From positions 186,001 to 250,000 of the forward strand of contig NW_026570239.1 of assembly GCF_019649055.1 (NCBI RefSeq): DNA of 64,000 nucleotides. Reading direction: 5' to 3'. The translations under genes and the position numbers were made by a program. Below, piece by piece: positions 41,747 through 49,747 of the stretch. Origin of the DNA: Paramacrobiotus metropolitanus (Eukaryota > Tardigrada > Eutardigrada > Parachela > Macrobiotidae). Positions within the stretch are counted from its first letter, which is position 1. Each line of letters starts with the position of its first letter. The notes under the pieces are model-generated. The model did not search any database, had not been told where the DNA came from, and saw nothing but the letters and a program-made list of their open reading frames with translations.

Positions 41747-42967
41747 TCACGTCTGTTTTACGAGTTCGGTGACCTTTCCGACTTGAACTTTGGCGATCGG
41801 TTTCGGGTCATCTTCTTTCTCTTCTTCGCCTTCGTTATCCATTAGTACGAACTTCTTCTCTAAGAAGTCGAATCCCAGCAACACCTGTACGTCATCACAC
41901 TTCGGTCGGACGTAGAATGAATGCTCGCTAGTTTTCTTCCTTAAGGTCACTGGCGCTACACAGTAGTGCGTCACCAGGAATCCTGACGTTCCGCTAATTC
42001 CGTTTATTTTCACCAGTCTATCTGGTGGCAATGGGAGCATGTGGAGTCCATTCTTCTCGCAATACGGTTTGCTGATCAGCGACGTCTCAGCGCCGGTGTC
42101 CAACATTGCGTTGACCTTTATGTCTCCCACTTTCACTTCGTGTGTATATGCTTCAATTCTCTTGGGTAGCTTTCCATTTTGAATCTTCAAGGTATGAATC
42201 TTACATTTCACAGGGATGAGCGATACTGGTCCCGGATCCATATCGGGAAGCACCTGTCCTTTTGCTGGAGTGCTATGACCTTTCAGTATTTCGCTCAACT
42301 TATCAATCCTGTGTGGAACGTCAGTCCGAACATCGTAATATTTTCGCGGCTTTTCTTTATTTGTTTGCTTCTCTGTAGCCATTTTACCACTGGTGACCTT
42401 TTCCACATTTTGCACTTGCTCATTTGCTTTTGTGCTGTGCACGTGACCTTTAGTCACTTCGTTTATCGTTTGATGGATCAGTTCCTCTTTACGGTTTTCA
42501 TTTCGCTTATCTCGCAGCTTCTCGATGACTTTGCTTGTTATTTGGTCGGCTTGCTTCAGTTCGTCTGCTTCACTGTCTTTCATTTCATCTGGTGACCTTT
42601 CGTATGTAACCATGTCATATCCTTTTTCGGTCATCCATTGCATCACTTTTGCAGATACTTCATTGTTCGTTTTCGTTGGGTCAATTTGCGAAGACATCCC
42701 GTCTGTTCGGGCTGGTGACTTGTCATTTGCATCCTTTTGCAGTGCTTGTGATAAGTCCCGTGACCTTTCGACTGCGTTACTCTGTTGCGTTTGCGCCATC
42801 TCATTTGACCGTCCTTTTTGTTCATTTTGCGCTAAGTCCTGTGACCTTTCGACTGCGTTACTCTGTTGCGTTTGCGCCATCTCATTTGACCGTCCTTTTT
42901 GTTCATTTTGCGCTAAGTCCTGTGACCTTTCGTTGCGCTTCATGACAAATCCGCCGTTTGTCAGCTT
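41747..42967 (-). CDS. aspartic protease of the giant element
   Basis: In the frame entered by the -1 shift from Gag. The N-terminal half has a perfect duplication (ERSQDLAQNEQKGRSNEMAQ, twice) and charged spacer. The protease domain starts about residue 260: AMLDTGAETSLIS is the catalytic loop and VLLGFDFL the second signature. Cleaves Gag-Pol. Bounded by in-frame TAA 42970-42968 and TGA 41749-41747. Confidence 0.85.
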   Translation of the reverse strand, partial: KLTNGGFVMKRNERSQDLAQNEQKGRSNEMAQTQQSNAVERSQDLAQNEQKGRSNEMAQTQQSNAVERSRDLSQALQKDANDKSPARTDGMSSQIDPTKTNNEVSAKVMQWMTEKGYDMVTYERSPDEMKDSEADELKQADQITSKVIEKLRDKRNENRKEELIHQTINEVTKGHVHSTKANEQVQNVEKVTSGKMATEKQTNKEKPRKYYDVRTDVPHRIDKLSEILKGHSTPAKGQVLPDMDPGPVSLIPVKCKIHTLKIQNGKLPKRIEAYTHEVKVGDIKVNAMLDTGAETSLISKPYCEKNGLHMLPLPPDRLVKINGISGTSGFLVTHYCVAPVTLRKKTSEHSFYVRPKCDDVQVLLGFDFLEKKFVLMDNEGEEEKEDDPKPIAKVQVGKVTELVKQT

Positions 42968-43684
42968 TTATATGGGGACTTTTTCTCCATAATTCGGCGG
43001 TTTGTCCTCTGGCGGTGCATTTTGTCGATAATTCGCGTCAGCGAATGTCTTCTTATACTCAGCTGGGTCAACTGCTGGGACTGAGTTCGGTGACTTTTGC
43101 GCTGGTTTCCCGGAAACCAACTCTTCCAGTCGCTTTCTTTCACATTGCGTTCGCAACTGTTGCATGTCCCAGTAGTCCTCTTGTGACATTCTCGCTTTCT
43201 GCTTTGCTTTCGGCGTCACAGGTATCAACATCCCGTGATTGCCATTCGGTCTGTAGGCCACTTTTTGCTACTTTTCCTTCTGTTGCAGAGTTACTGCATC
43301 AACAAGTGAGTCTTCGGAGTCCTGTTGTGCCAGTTCCCTATTCTTCTGCTGCGCTGTTCGCAGTGTCAAGTCTGTTTCTTGACCTTTTAACACGGCAATT
43401 TCACCGTGACCTTTAGCGTTCGCACTTGCTCCGCGACCTTTCACTTGAACTTTTCCAACGGAAGGTGACCTTTCATCTTTACTACTAACGGTGATATTCT
43501 GCTTAATCCATTCTTGCCTTGCCAGCTTCTCTTCTTCGTCTTCTGAACAATTTCAAAACTTTGGCTTTGGCTCCCCGTAACAATCGCAACTTGTCTCATT
43601 CGCCTTATCGTTTTCTGCCAAAAATTTTCGGAATTTCGCATGCTGCTCGTTTTCTTCTTGCGCAGTGTCGTTCTGCGGTTTCTT
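42968..43684 (-). CDS. pro-frame spacer, three blocks split by TGA and TAG
   Basis: Same frame as the protease. Blocks 43684-43556, 43552-43271 and 43267-42971 are separated by TGA 43555-43553 and TAG 43270-43268 (followed by CAA). Residues are Lys/Glu/Gln-rich with ERS, KGR, KGH and KGQ words from the octamer. No domain recognised. Continuous composition across the stops suggests one original polyprotein. Confidence 0.55.
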
Positions 43685-44203
43685 CTAATTCAGCAGCGCC
43701 TGTTTAATCTTTGCGTTCCGTTGTGCGCGTCGTTGCGCTAGCACTTCTTCACTGCAGTACGGTGACCTTTCGTTTTGCTGCACTTTTTGCAGTGTCGTGC
43801 TACCGTCACGACAATTTCCACTCGCAGTACCATTCTGCGGTGACCTTTGGTCCCGTTGCGCGTTAACACCCGCAGTACCATTTTGCGGTGACCTTTTGTC
43901 CTCTTGAACGTTTCCACTCGCAGTACCATTCTGCGGTGACCTTTGATTCTGTGACGGTATCCTTATAACCGTTCCAATCTCTTTTTGCGATGACGGCATC
44001 CATATAGCCGTTTCTCTTTGCTGTGGCGGCATCCATCTAGCCGTTTCCTTTTGTGCTGACGGCATCCGTATAGCCGTTGCAGTGGTCACATTCACTGCAG
44101 TACCATTCTGCAGTGGTGACCTTTCCGTTCCCTTTTTATCCGGTGGTTTAGGGTCGGGTCGATCAGTAGGCTCACCGGTGCCTACTGATCTTGCCCGTTT
44201 CCC
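43685..44203 (-). CDS. start of the pro frame, repeat-rich
   Basis: Entered from Gag at the GGGAAAC slip site. It holds four repeats of an RMPSAQKET / RWMPPQQRET type and four repeats of RSPQNGTASGN type. In DNA each of the latter is the word AGTACCATTCTGCGGTGACC (plus strand), so protein repeat and octamer coincide. Ends at TAG 43687-43685. Spacer peptide, no enzyme motif. Confidence 0.65.
   Translation of the reverse strand, partial: GKRARSVGTGEPTDRPDPKPPDKKGTERSPLQNGTAVNVTTATAIRMPSAQKETARWMPPQQRETAIWMPSSQKEIGTVIRIPSQNQRSPQNGTASGNVQEDKRSPQNGTAGVNAQRDQRSPQNGTASGNCRDGSTTLQKVQQNERSPYCSEEVLAQRRAQRNAKIKQALLN
44161..44203 (-). promoter_or_regulatory. -1 ribosomal frameshift signal between Gag and Pro
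   Basis: Sense strand: G_GGA_AAC (44203-44197) in the Gag frame, a 6-base spacer, then a perfect 11-bp hairpin GATCAGTAGGC / GCCTACTGATC with an 8-base loop (44190-44161). The Gag stop TAG (44184-44182) lies inside the stem. Slipping back one base gives exactly the Pro frame. GGGAAAC is a known retroviral slip heptamer. Confidence 0.9.
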
Positions 44204-47200
44204 TGAACCGGCGCCCCACCTTGTTGCACGCCTTGCACATTTCCTTGCACATTTCCTTGTTGTTGTCCGATATCGTTTGCCGGGTTAAGATTCTGTCCGT
44301 TGCCATTGCTGTATTGGCCACCACCCTGTTGGTAGTTACCTTGGCCGCCTCCATTGTTCTGGCCTCCTCTAAAATTTCCGCGGCCGAAGCCTCTGCCCCT
44401 TCCTCTGAAGCCGCCGCGGCCGAAGCCACCACGGCCGTAGCCGCCGTTCTGGCCACCGCCATTTCCATTTCCATAGTTGCCGTTTCCATTCCCTTGTTGG
44501 TTTTGGAAGTTTGCTTTGTGCTGATACCATTGGGTGATGAGGTCATATCCGTTATTCACCGCTAGGCGCCAACCACCAAGCCCGCGCAGTCGTTGCCACT
44601 CGTTGAAGGCGAACAGGTTCGGGTTCTGGTCCGGTGGTGTGTTGGCGAACTTGCATCCTTGTGTTTGGTGATTGCCGTACATGCAGTGTTGGCACATCTG
44701 CACTCCGTTTGCTACCCATCCGTCAATTAACTGAAACTTGAATTCTGTTCGTGACCCTTGTTGCTGTTGGTTCCCTCTGAAGTTTCCTTGACCTTGACCT
44801 TGGTTCTGCTGGAAGTTTCCTTGACCTCCGTTCCAGTTACCATTTCCATATCCGTTTCCACCGAAATTTCCATTACCCACTCCCTGTTGTGGTAACCCGA
44901 CATTCATGGGGGCCACGTTCTGTGGTGCTGGTGGAATCACATTCTGAGGTATTGGTCTCACTTGAGCCGCCGCCTCTATCGCAGCTACCATTGCATACGT
45001 AAGTGGCTGTCCCGTCTGACTGTCGATGAAGGTCACTTTTTTGGTGACCTCTTGCACCGGAGCCTCTCTGCGGTATTCAACCGGCTGCTGGACCGGCGCA
45101 GCTGCCATTCTCTGTTGCGGCACATTTTCGACTTGTCCAGACCGGATTGTCACGTAATCCTGGTTACGTTGACCTTTTGGCGCCTTGTACTTTTCCTCTC
45201 CCGTTGCCCAATGTCGGAAGAAGTCCTTCACGTCCGTTGGCGTCTTGCACTTCTGTATGCGCAATGCCTTGTAGAGTTCGTTATCCCCTCTGCATCCTTC
45301 AATTAGGAAGCCGACTGCTTGCTTCTCAGTGATGATTCTTTTTGCCTTGAAGCGCATCATCGCCTGGTAGTATTGGTCAAGCGATTCCTTCCCGAGTTCA
45401 AATTTCCTTGCATAGGCCTCACGTAAGCCTAAGACTTCTTCATCTCGATCACCGTATTCGTCTTTGAATTTGTCCATCCACTCTGTTATTGAGTATTCAA
45501 TTCCATCTTCTGCTGCGATGTCCTTTTCTCCTTCAAACCATGTTTTTGCAGGACCTTTCACTGCACTGGCTATCTCGATCATAATTTGGTCGTCCGTGAG
45601 CTGGTACGTCCTTTGGGTTTCCTTCACCAGTCGTGTCCAGCCACTGACAGTATCACGGCTGCCGTCCAAGGACATGAGGGGCGTTTTCCGAGCCATCGAA
45701 TTGAGTGCTTTTGTCAATTGCACCGCTGTATTTTCTGCTCTCTGGTCATCGTCTTCTTCGCTACTTCCATCATCATTTTGATTTCGTTTCGCCTTTCCAT
45801 AACGGGATTTCCTTGGACGTTCCTGCCGGCTGGGGGGTCTGTCCCGTCGCCCTTCATCGATGAACACATTTGTTTCGATGTGCGGAGGAAATTGTGAAGG
45901 GTCACCTCGACTCGTGTGTGGATAACCTCCTGATGGTGGTTCGTTGTCGTCTCTAGCCTTTTCACCGTCCCTTTCATTTTTGACGCTTCCTTTGCCGGTA
46001 CCGGTTCGTAGCGGCATGTCAAAGTGGAAGCTTTTGCCCGTGCCCGTTTCATGCGCTTTGCTGTAACTGGGCGGGGGCGATTCCACCGTTGCTGTTCTGA
46101 CTCCGTGTAGTAGGAGCTGTTCATCTTTATGTTTGTTGGACATTTGAAGAGCTTTATTCTCATCTTCGAGGCGCTTGATCCTTAAATCGGATTGTTCTTT
46201 CTCATTCTTCAGGTTCTGGTTCTCTTGGTTGACCTTCGACATCTGCTGATGCAGTTGAAGCGTTTTGTCTTGAATGACCTTTTCAGTATCATTTTCCACT
46301 TTCCTGATGTGTTCCTCGGCTGCTGCTTTCAGCGTCCTGTATTCCTCGGCTGCTGCTTTCAGCTGATTCTTGGTTGCAATCAACTCATCGTCTTTCGCCA
46401 GTGCTGTAGTTGTCATCTCGAGCAGTTCAGTATTCAGCTTTGTGACTTCTTGGTTCTTTTGAGCGATTTGTTGTTGCCATTCTTTGTCCTTCATCTCTAA
46501 TGCTGTAACCATTGTATCCAGTCGCCGTGCTTCCTTTTGCCACTTAAGTCCTTCCTTTGTGACCTTTTGAATGTCTGCGATGACTTTCTCATTTTCGTCG
46601 TTGGCCTTTTTAATCTCTTCTTTCAACTTTTCTCCTTCTCTTGCTGTAAGGTCTCTCGCATCGCGCATCGCTTTAGTTATCTCGTTACGTAGCCTTTCAG
46701 CTTCGTCGGCACGTTCCTGATGACCTTTCGACTCAGTTTGCAGAGTGCTGATGGCTTCATCTCGTAGCTTCAGGTCATTTCTGAGTTTGAATGTCTCTGT
46801 TGCCAGCGTTGTTAATCGTTGTGTGACCCCCGCAAGGTTGGCCGCGTACTCGTCCCGCTTTGCCTCGGCTTCGATGACCTTTTGGCGTAACTGGTCACAT
46901 TCGTCCTTCATTTCGGCTAAGTGCCGTGATCTTTCAGCTGATTCTTCGGACATACTTTCATTAAGGTCACTGACTGCAAGATGACCTTCCATTTCTCTGT
47001 CATCTACCATTTTCAGGTACTCCTCAGCGAGTTCCTTTTGACGCTCGTATTTAATCTTCCATTCATCCGCTGCGCTTTCCAAGTCAACTTGTTGTTGCTC
47101 CAGTTCATAGATACGAGCATCCGGAGAACCTATCCGGTTTTGATATTCCTGTTTCCTCTTCGTCACCAGGCCTTCCTTGGCTTCAAGTTCTTCTTCCAAC

Positions 47201-47934
47201 TCCTTCACGCGTCTCTTCAGAGTTGACGTGGGACTGTTAGGTGACGGTGGTCGTACGTTGATGACCTTTCCTGTTGTTGTCCGTTCGATGAGGTGCTCCG
47301 GTATCTCTTTGAAAGGTGTCATCCCTTCTGCACGGTCAGCTTGTCTCATTGCGGATTGGAATGACATATTCATGGTCGTTTCATCGTCCGTGAAATATGA
47401 TTCATTGGATTCATCTGAGACCATTGGAGTTGCCCAAAGGTCATCGTCTGCCGTTTTGTCATTCAGCGAAAGGTCATCCAGTCCCAGTTCAACGAGTTCC
47501 TCTTCGGTGACCTTTGTCTTTTCCATTTCCATTTGAGCCAGGTTCACGTTTTTATCCTGCTTGCTGGTGGTAGCATCCGACTGTGATGCTCCAACTGGTT
47601 CCGCCCCCCTTTCTGTGGGTTTATCCTCCCCGGTGACCTTTTTCTGGTTCATCGGTTCACTCTCCGCCGCAGATGCGGGAGTGTGTTTCTGGTCGTCACT
47701 AGAGCTTTCCTGGTTGGCGACCGCCTCGAGCGCCTTCTGATAAGTGCAATCAGAGCCTCGCGAGTCCTTCTTCTCGAATGCCTTGGGCGCTCGAGTGTTC
47801 CGCTCATGTCCGACTGGACGTGAGTACGGGTACAAGTCCTTTTTGTACGGATTTGGTGCACCTTGCTGTGAGCTTCGGGAGCTTTTGCTTCCCTGACTGC
47901 TGTTGGATGTTGGTTCCTCTTGGTCTTTGTCCAT
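44182..47934 (-). CDS. Gag of the giant element
   Basis: 1250 residues from ATG 47934, far longer than the usual 300-500 of Gypsy Gags. Residues about 1-230 are Ser/Lys/Glu-rich; about 230-650 are a long coiled coil (heptads such as LEEELEAKEGLVTKRKQEYQ). The retrotransposon-Gag core follows (GWTRLVKETQRTYQLT, VKGPAKTWFEGE, ESLDQYYQAMMRFK), then a Pro/Gln linker, CQHCMYGNHQTQGC (C-X2-C-X4-H-X4-C zinc knuckle) and a Gly/Asn/Gln-rich RGG-like tail (GRGGFRGRGRGFGRG). Forms the particle; the coiled coil may drive assembly. The next frame is reached by -1 frameshift. Confidence 0.9.
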   Translation of the reverse strand: MDKDQEEPTSNSSQGSKSSRSSQQGAPNPYKKDLYPYSRPVGHERNTRAPKAFEKKDSRGSDCTYQKALEAVANQESSSDDQKHTPASAAESEPMNQKKVTGEDKPTERGAEPVGASQSDATTSKQDKNVNLAQMEMEKTKVTEEELVELGLDDLSLNDKTADDDLWATPMVSDESNESYFTDDETTMNMSFQSAMRQADRAEGMTPFKEIPEHLIERTTTGKVINVRPPSPNSPTSTLKRRVKELEEELEAKEGLVTKRKQEYQNRIGSPDARIYELEQQQVDLESAADEWKIKYERQKELAEEYLKMVDDREMEGHLAVSDLNESMSEESAERSRHLAEMKDECDQLRQKVIEAEAKRDEYAANLAGVTQRLTTLATETFKLRNDLKLRDEAISTLQTESKGHQERADEAERLRNEITKAMRDARDLTAREGEKLKEEIKKANDENEKVIADIQKVTKEGLKWQKEARRLDTMVTALEMKDKEWQQQIAQKNQEVTKLNTELLEMTTTALAKDDELIATKNQLKAAAEEYRTLKAAAEEHIRKVENDTEKVIQDKTLQLHQQMSKVNQENQNLKNEKEQSDLRIKRLEDENKALQMSNKHKDEQLLLHGVRTATVESPPPSYSKAHETGTGKSFHFDMPLRTGTGKGSVKNERDGEKARDDNEPPSGGYPHTSRGDPSQFPPHIETNVFIDEGRRDRPPSRQERPRKSRYGKAKRNQNDDGSSEEDDDQRAENTAVQLTKALNSMARKTPLMSLDGSRDTVSGWTRLVKETQRTYQLTDDQIMIEIASAVKGPAKTWFEGEKDIAAEDGIEYSITEWMDKFKDEYGDRDEEVLGLREAYARKFELGKESLDQYYQAMMRFKAKRIITEKQAVGFLIEGCRGDNELYKALRIQKCKTPTDVKDFFRHWATGEEKYKAPKGQRNQDYVTIRSGQVENVPQQRMAAAPVQQPVEYRREAPVQEVTKKVTFIDSQTGQPLTYAMVAAIEAAAQVRPIPQNVIPPAPQNVAPMNVGLPQQGVGNGNFGGNGYGNGNWNGGQGNFQQNQGQGQGNFRGNQQQQGSRTEFKFQLIDGWVANGVQMCQHCMYGNHQTQGCKFANTPPDQNPNLFAFNEWQRLRGLGGWRLAVNNGYDLITQWYQHKANFQNQQGNGNGNYGNGNGGGQNGGYGRGGFGRGGFRGRGRGFGRGNFRGGQNNGGGQGNYQQGGGQYSNGNGQNLNPANDIGQQQGNVQGNVQGVQQGGAPVQGNGQDQ

Positions 47935-49376
47935 GTTGATCGGATAACTTGGACGCTTCTGTCAATTGTTCTCACACACACGTTATTGTATGGTTTATTC
48001 AGTTGTCCTAAAGGTCACTTCGTACTTCGAAATTTTCTAAGTCCTTAGTAAAGGTCACTTTTCGATTGAAAAATTTCGACTGAATCCCGTTTAAAGGTCA
48101 CTTTTGTAATAAAAAGTTCGAGAGATTTGCCTTAAAAGGTCACTTTCGGACAAAACTTCGAAACAGCTTTTACAGTTCGACACACGTTAGCGAATGGAAT
48201 CTTACAGCTGCTGATATCGCTGTACCACTATTTAGTTCAATTTCACTTCGATAAAGGTCACCGTTCGTCAGTTTCGGATCATAAAGGTCACTTAAATAGG
48301 TCAATTTGGTCAATTCCAACTTTTTGGTAAAGGTCACTTTTCAAAGTCAAAGGTCAGCTTCTGGTCTCAAAGGTCACTTTCCGACACAATTTATGTTAAA
48401 AGGTCATTTTCCAGCTCAATTCGAGTTAAAGGTCAATTTCCAGCTCAATTCTATCAATGGTCACTTTCTAGCTCAATTTTGATCAAAGGTCACTTTTCCT
48501 TTGTCTCAACTCAAAAGGTCACTTTCCGTCTCACTTATCTCATCTCAAATCGAATTTCGCATTATCGCTCAAGTTCAACGGAAAATCCCCATTCGGGTTG
48601 TTTACTTTGTTCTGATTGGTCCGCTAGCTCAAATTATTCAGTTCAAATTTCGGCCAATTACAGCTCAGATAACTGACCAATCACGTTAGTCCATTTAAAT
48701 TTTATATCAGCCTGACGTCACGGTCAACGGCCAGACGTGCGCACCGTGTGCAAAACCCCGCCTACTTTTACACTCAGCTCAGTACGGACCAATGGAAATT
48801 GCGAATTTTACCAGTTAACCAATCCCGTAATTATTAACGGTTTTCTACCTGTTAACCGTCCGTCCGTTCCACGTTCCACGGGAAAATGATCCAGATGATC
48901 CAAATTCTTCTTCCAACTCCGCTCCCGCGTCGCCGCTGTTCCGTAGCGTGCCTCGCGCTATTGGTAGGCTACTGTGCCGGCTGTGCCGTAGCAACAGTAG
49001 TTGTACGCTCTACACCAGTTTGGTGGAGTCTGATCTGTCTTTTCCGTGCGCCCCTTTTAGCGCTTCGCCGCTTGTGGCCCACGGCTTAGGATTCGCTGAA
49101 TCCTTGCCGAGTAGCAGTGACACCAGTGTAGGTCTTCGCTGAAGACTCTACACCGAGGAACACTGCCGTCTGAACTCTTGAACTCTTGCTCAGTCCTTGC
49201 AACAGCACAGGTCTTCGCTGAAGACTCTGTACCGAAAACAAGGCTGGAAATCCGATGAGGAACTTGCACCGCTTGTGGTGTTGCGCTTTGCTGTTGGACA
49301 GACCTGTGCCTTACTGGTCGCGGGTAACACGTCGGATAACAGGCCAACTTTGCCTGACACAAATTAAATCAGAGAA
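47935..49376 (-). other. 5' leader of the giant element
   Basis: 1.4 kb between primer site and Gag without a convincing frame. The Gag-proximal 550 bp is the octamer array. Nearer the primer site AGGTCTTCGCTGAAGACTCT occurs twice (about 49131 and 49210), each a GTCTTC/GAAGAC hairpin. CGCCGCTTGTGGCCCAC is shared with the 3' repeats. Confidence 0.7.
48005..48530 (-). promoter_or_regulatory. leader array of 13 nuclear-receptor-type octamers
   Basis: AAAGGTCA is read on the plus strand 13 times in about 525 bp, mostly as (T)AAAGGTCACTTT, all in one orientation (sense strand AAAGTGACCTTT). One near-copy has a base change (CAATGGTCACTTT). The matches are to the NR4A site AAAGGTCA and ERR site TNAAGGTCA. 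Spacing is irregular, roughly 25-60 bp, so monomer binding is more likely than direct-repeat dimers. Confidence 0.8.
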
Positions 49377-49397
49377 CCACTGTCGGCTCTGCTACCA
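49377..49397 (-). other. primer binding site of the giant element
   Basis: Sense strand TGGTAGCAGAGC.. begins directly after the 5' LTR and is the complement of a tRNA end ..GCTCTGCTACCA, as in animal initiator-Met tRNA. Confidence 0.85.
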
Positions 49398-49743
49398 TCT
49401 AAAGCTAGATCCAGAATGGATCCAGAGACGGAAACAGAAACGGAATCTATCCCGTGGAGTGAGCTATGCGATAAGTATAGCGAACTACGCGGAAACACGA
49501 AACGTCGCACCGCTAATAGCTGAATTTTAATAATATTGAAAATTCCGACAATCGAAAATCAATAATGATCGGCGCAGCTCGATCGTAAAGCGTGGAGCTC
49601 ATTCAACAGTGTGTAACGCTGTGCAGCACGTGCTATGCCGCGCCCACGAACACAACTCAAGCCAATCAGAAGAGACACAACACAGACACGTAATCCAAAG
49701 GCGTAGCGCCACTGACGTGAATGCTAGTGATCCCCGTCTCACA
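49398..49743 (-). repeat. 5' LTR of the giant element
   Basis: 346 bp, about 1.4% diverged from 5255-5614 apart from the 14-bp indel. Sense strand holds an ATTGGC (CCAAT) box and a GCACGTGC E-box; no clear TATA box. Followed by the target duplication ACTG. Confidence 0.9.
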
Positions 49744-49747
49744 ACTG

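Larger units (their letters stand above)
5255..49743 (-). mobile_element. giant Ty3/Gypsy-type LTR retrotransposon (about 24.8 kb without later insertions)
   Basis: It is bounded by direct repeats 5255-5614 and 49398-49743, each starting TG on the element's sense strand, and flanked by the 4-bp duplication ACTG (5251-5254, 49744-49747). A primer site follows the 5' LTR. Gag, aspartic protease, RT-RNase H and integrase lie in that order on the minus strand, as in Ty3/Gypsy elements. Further frames extend 11 kb past the integrase. Three younger elements interrupt it: 25036-40190, 12032-15979 and 9183-9790. The LTRs differ by about five substitutions plus a 14-bp duplication, so the insertion is fairly recent. 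Known giant relatives by size are Ogre of legumes and Burro of planarians; I infer analogy, not membership. Confidence 0.92.

Noticed and set aside
41000-42990. Long plus-strand open frames (for example 40983-41741) with SASGTG repeats
   Set aside because: Antisense shadows of the IPVPEAPG-coding repeats.
48005-48530. CRISPR-like array
   Set aside because: Repeats are only 8-12 bp with irregular spacers in a retroelement leader of an animal genome.
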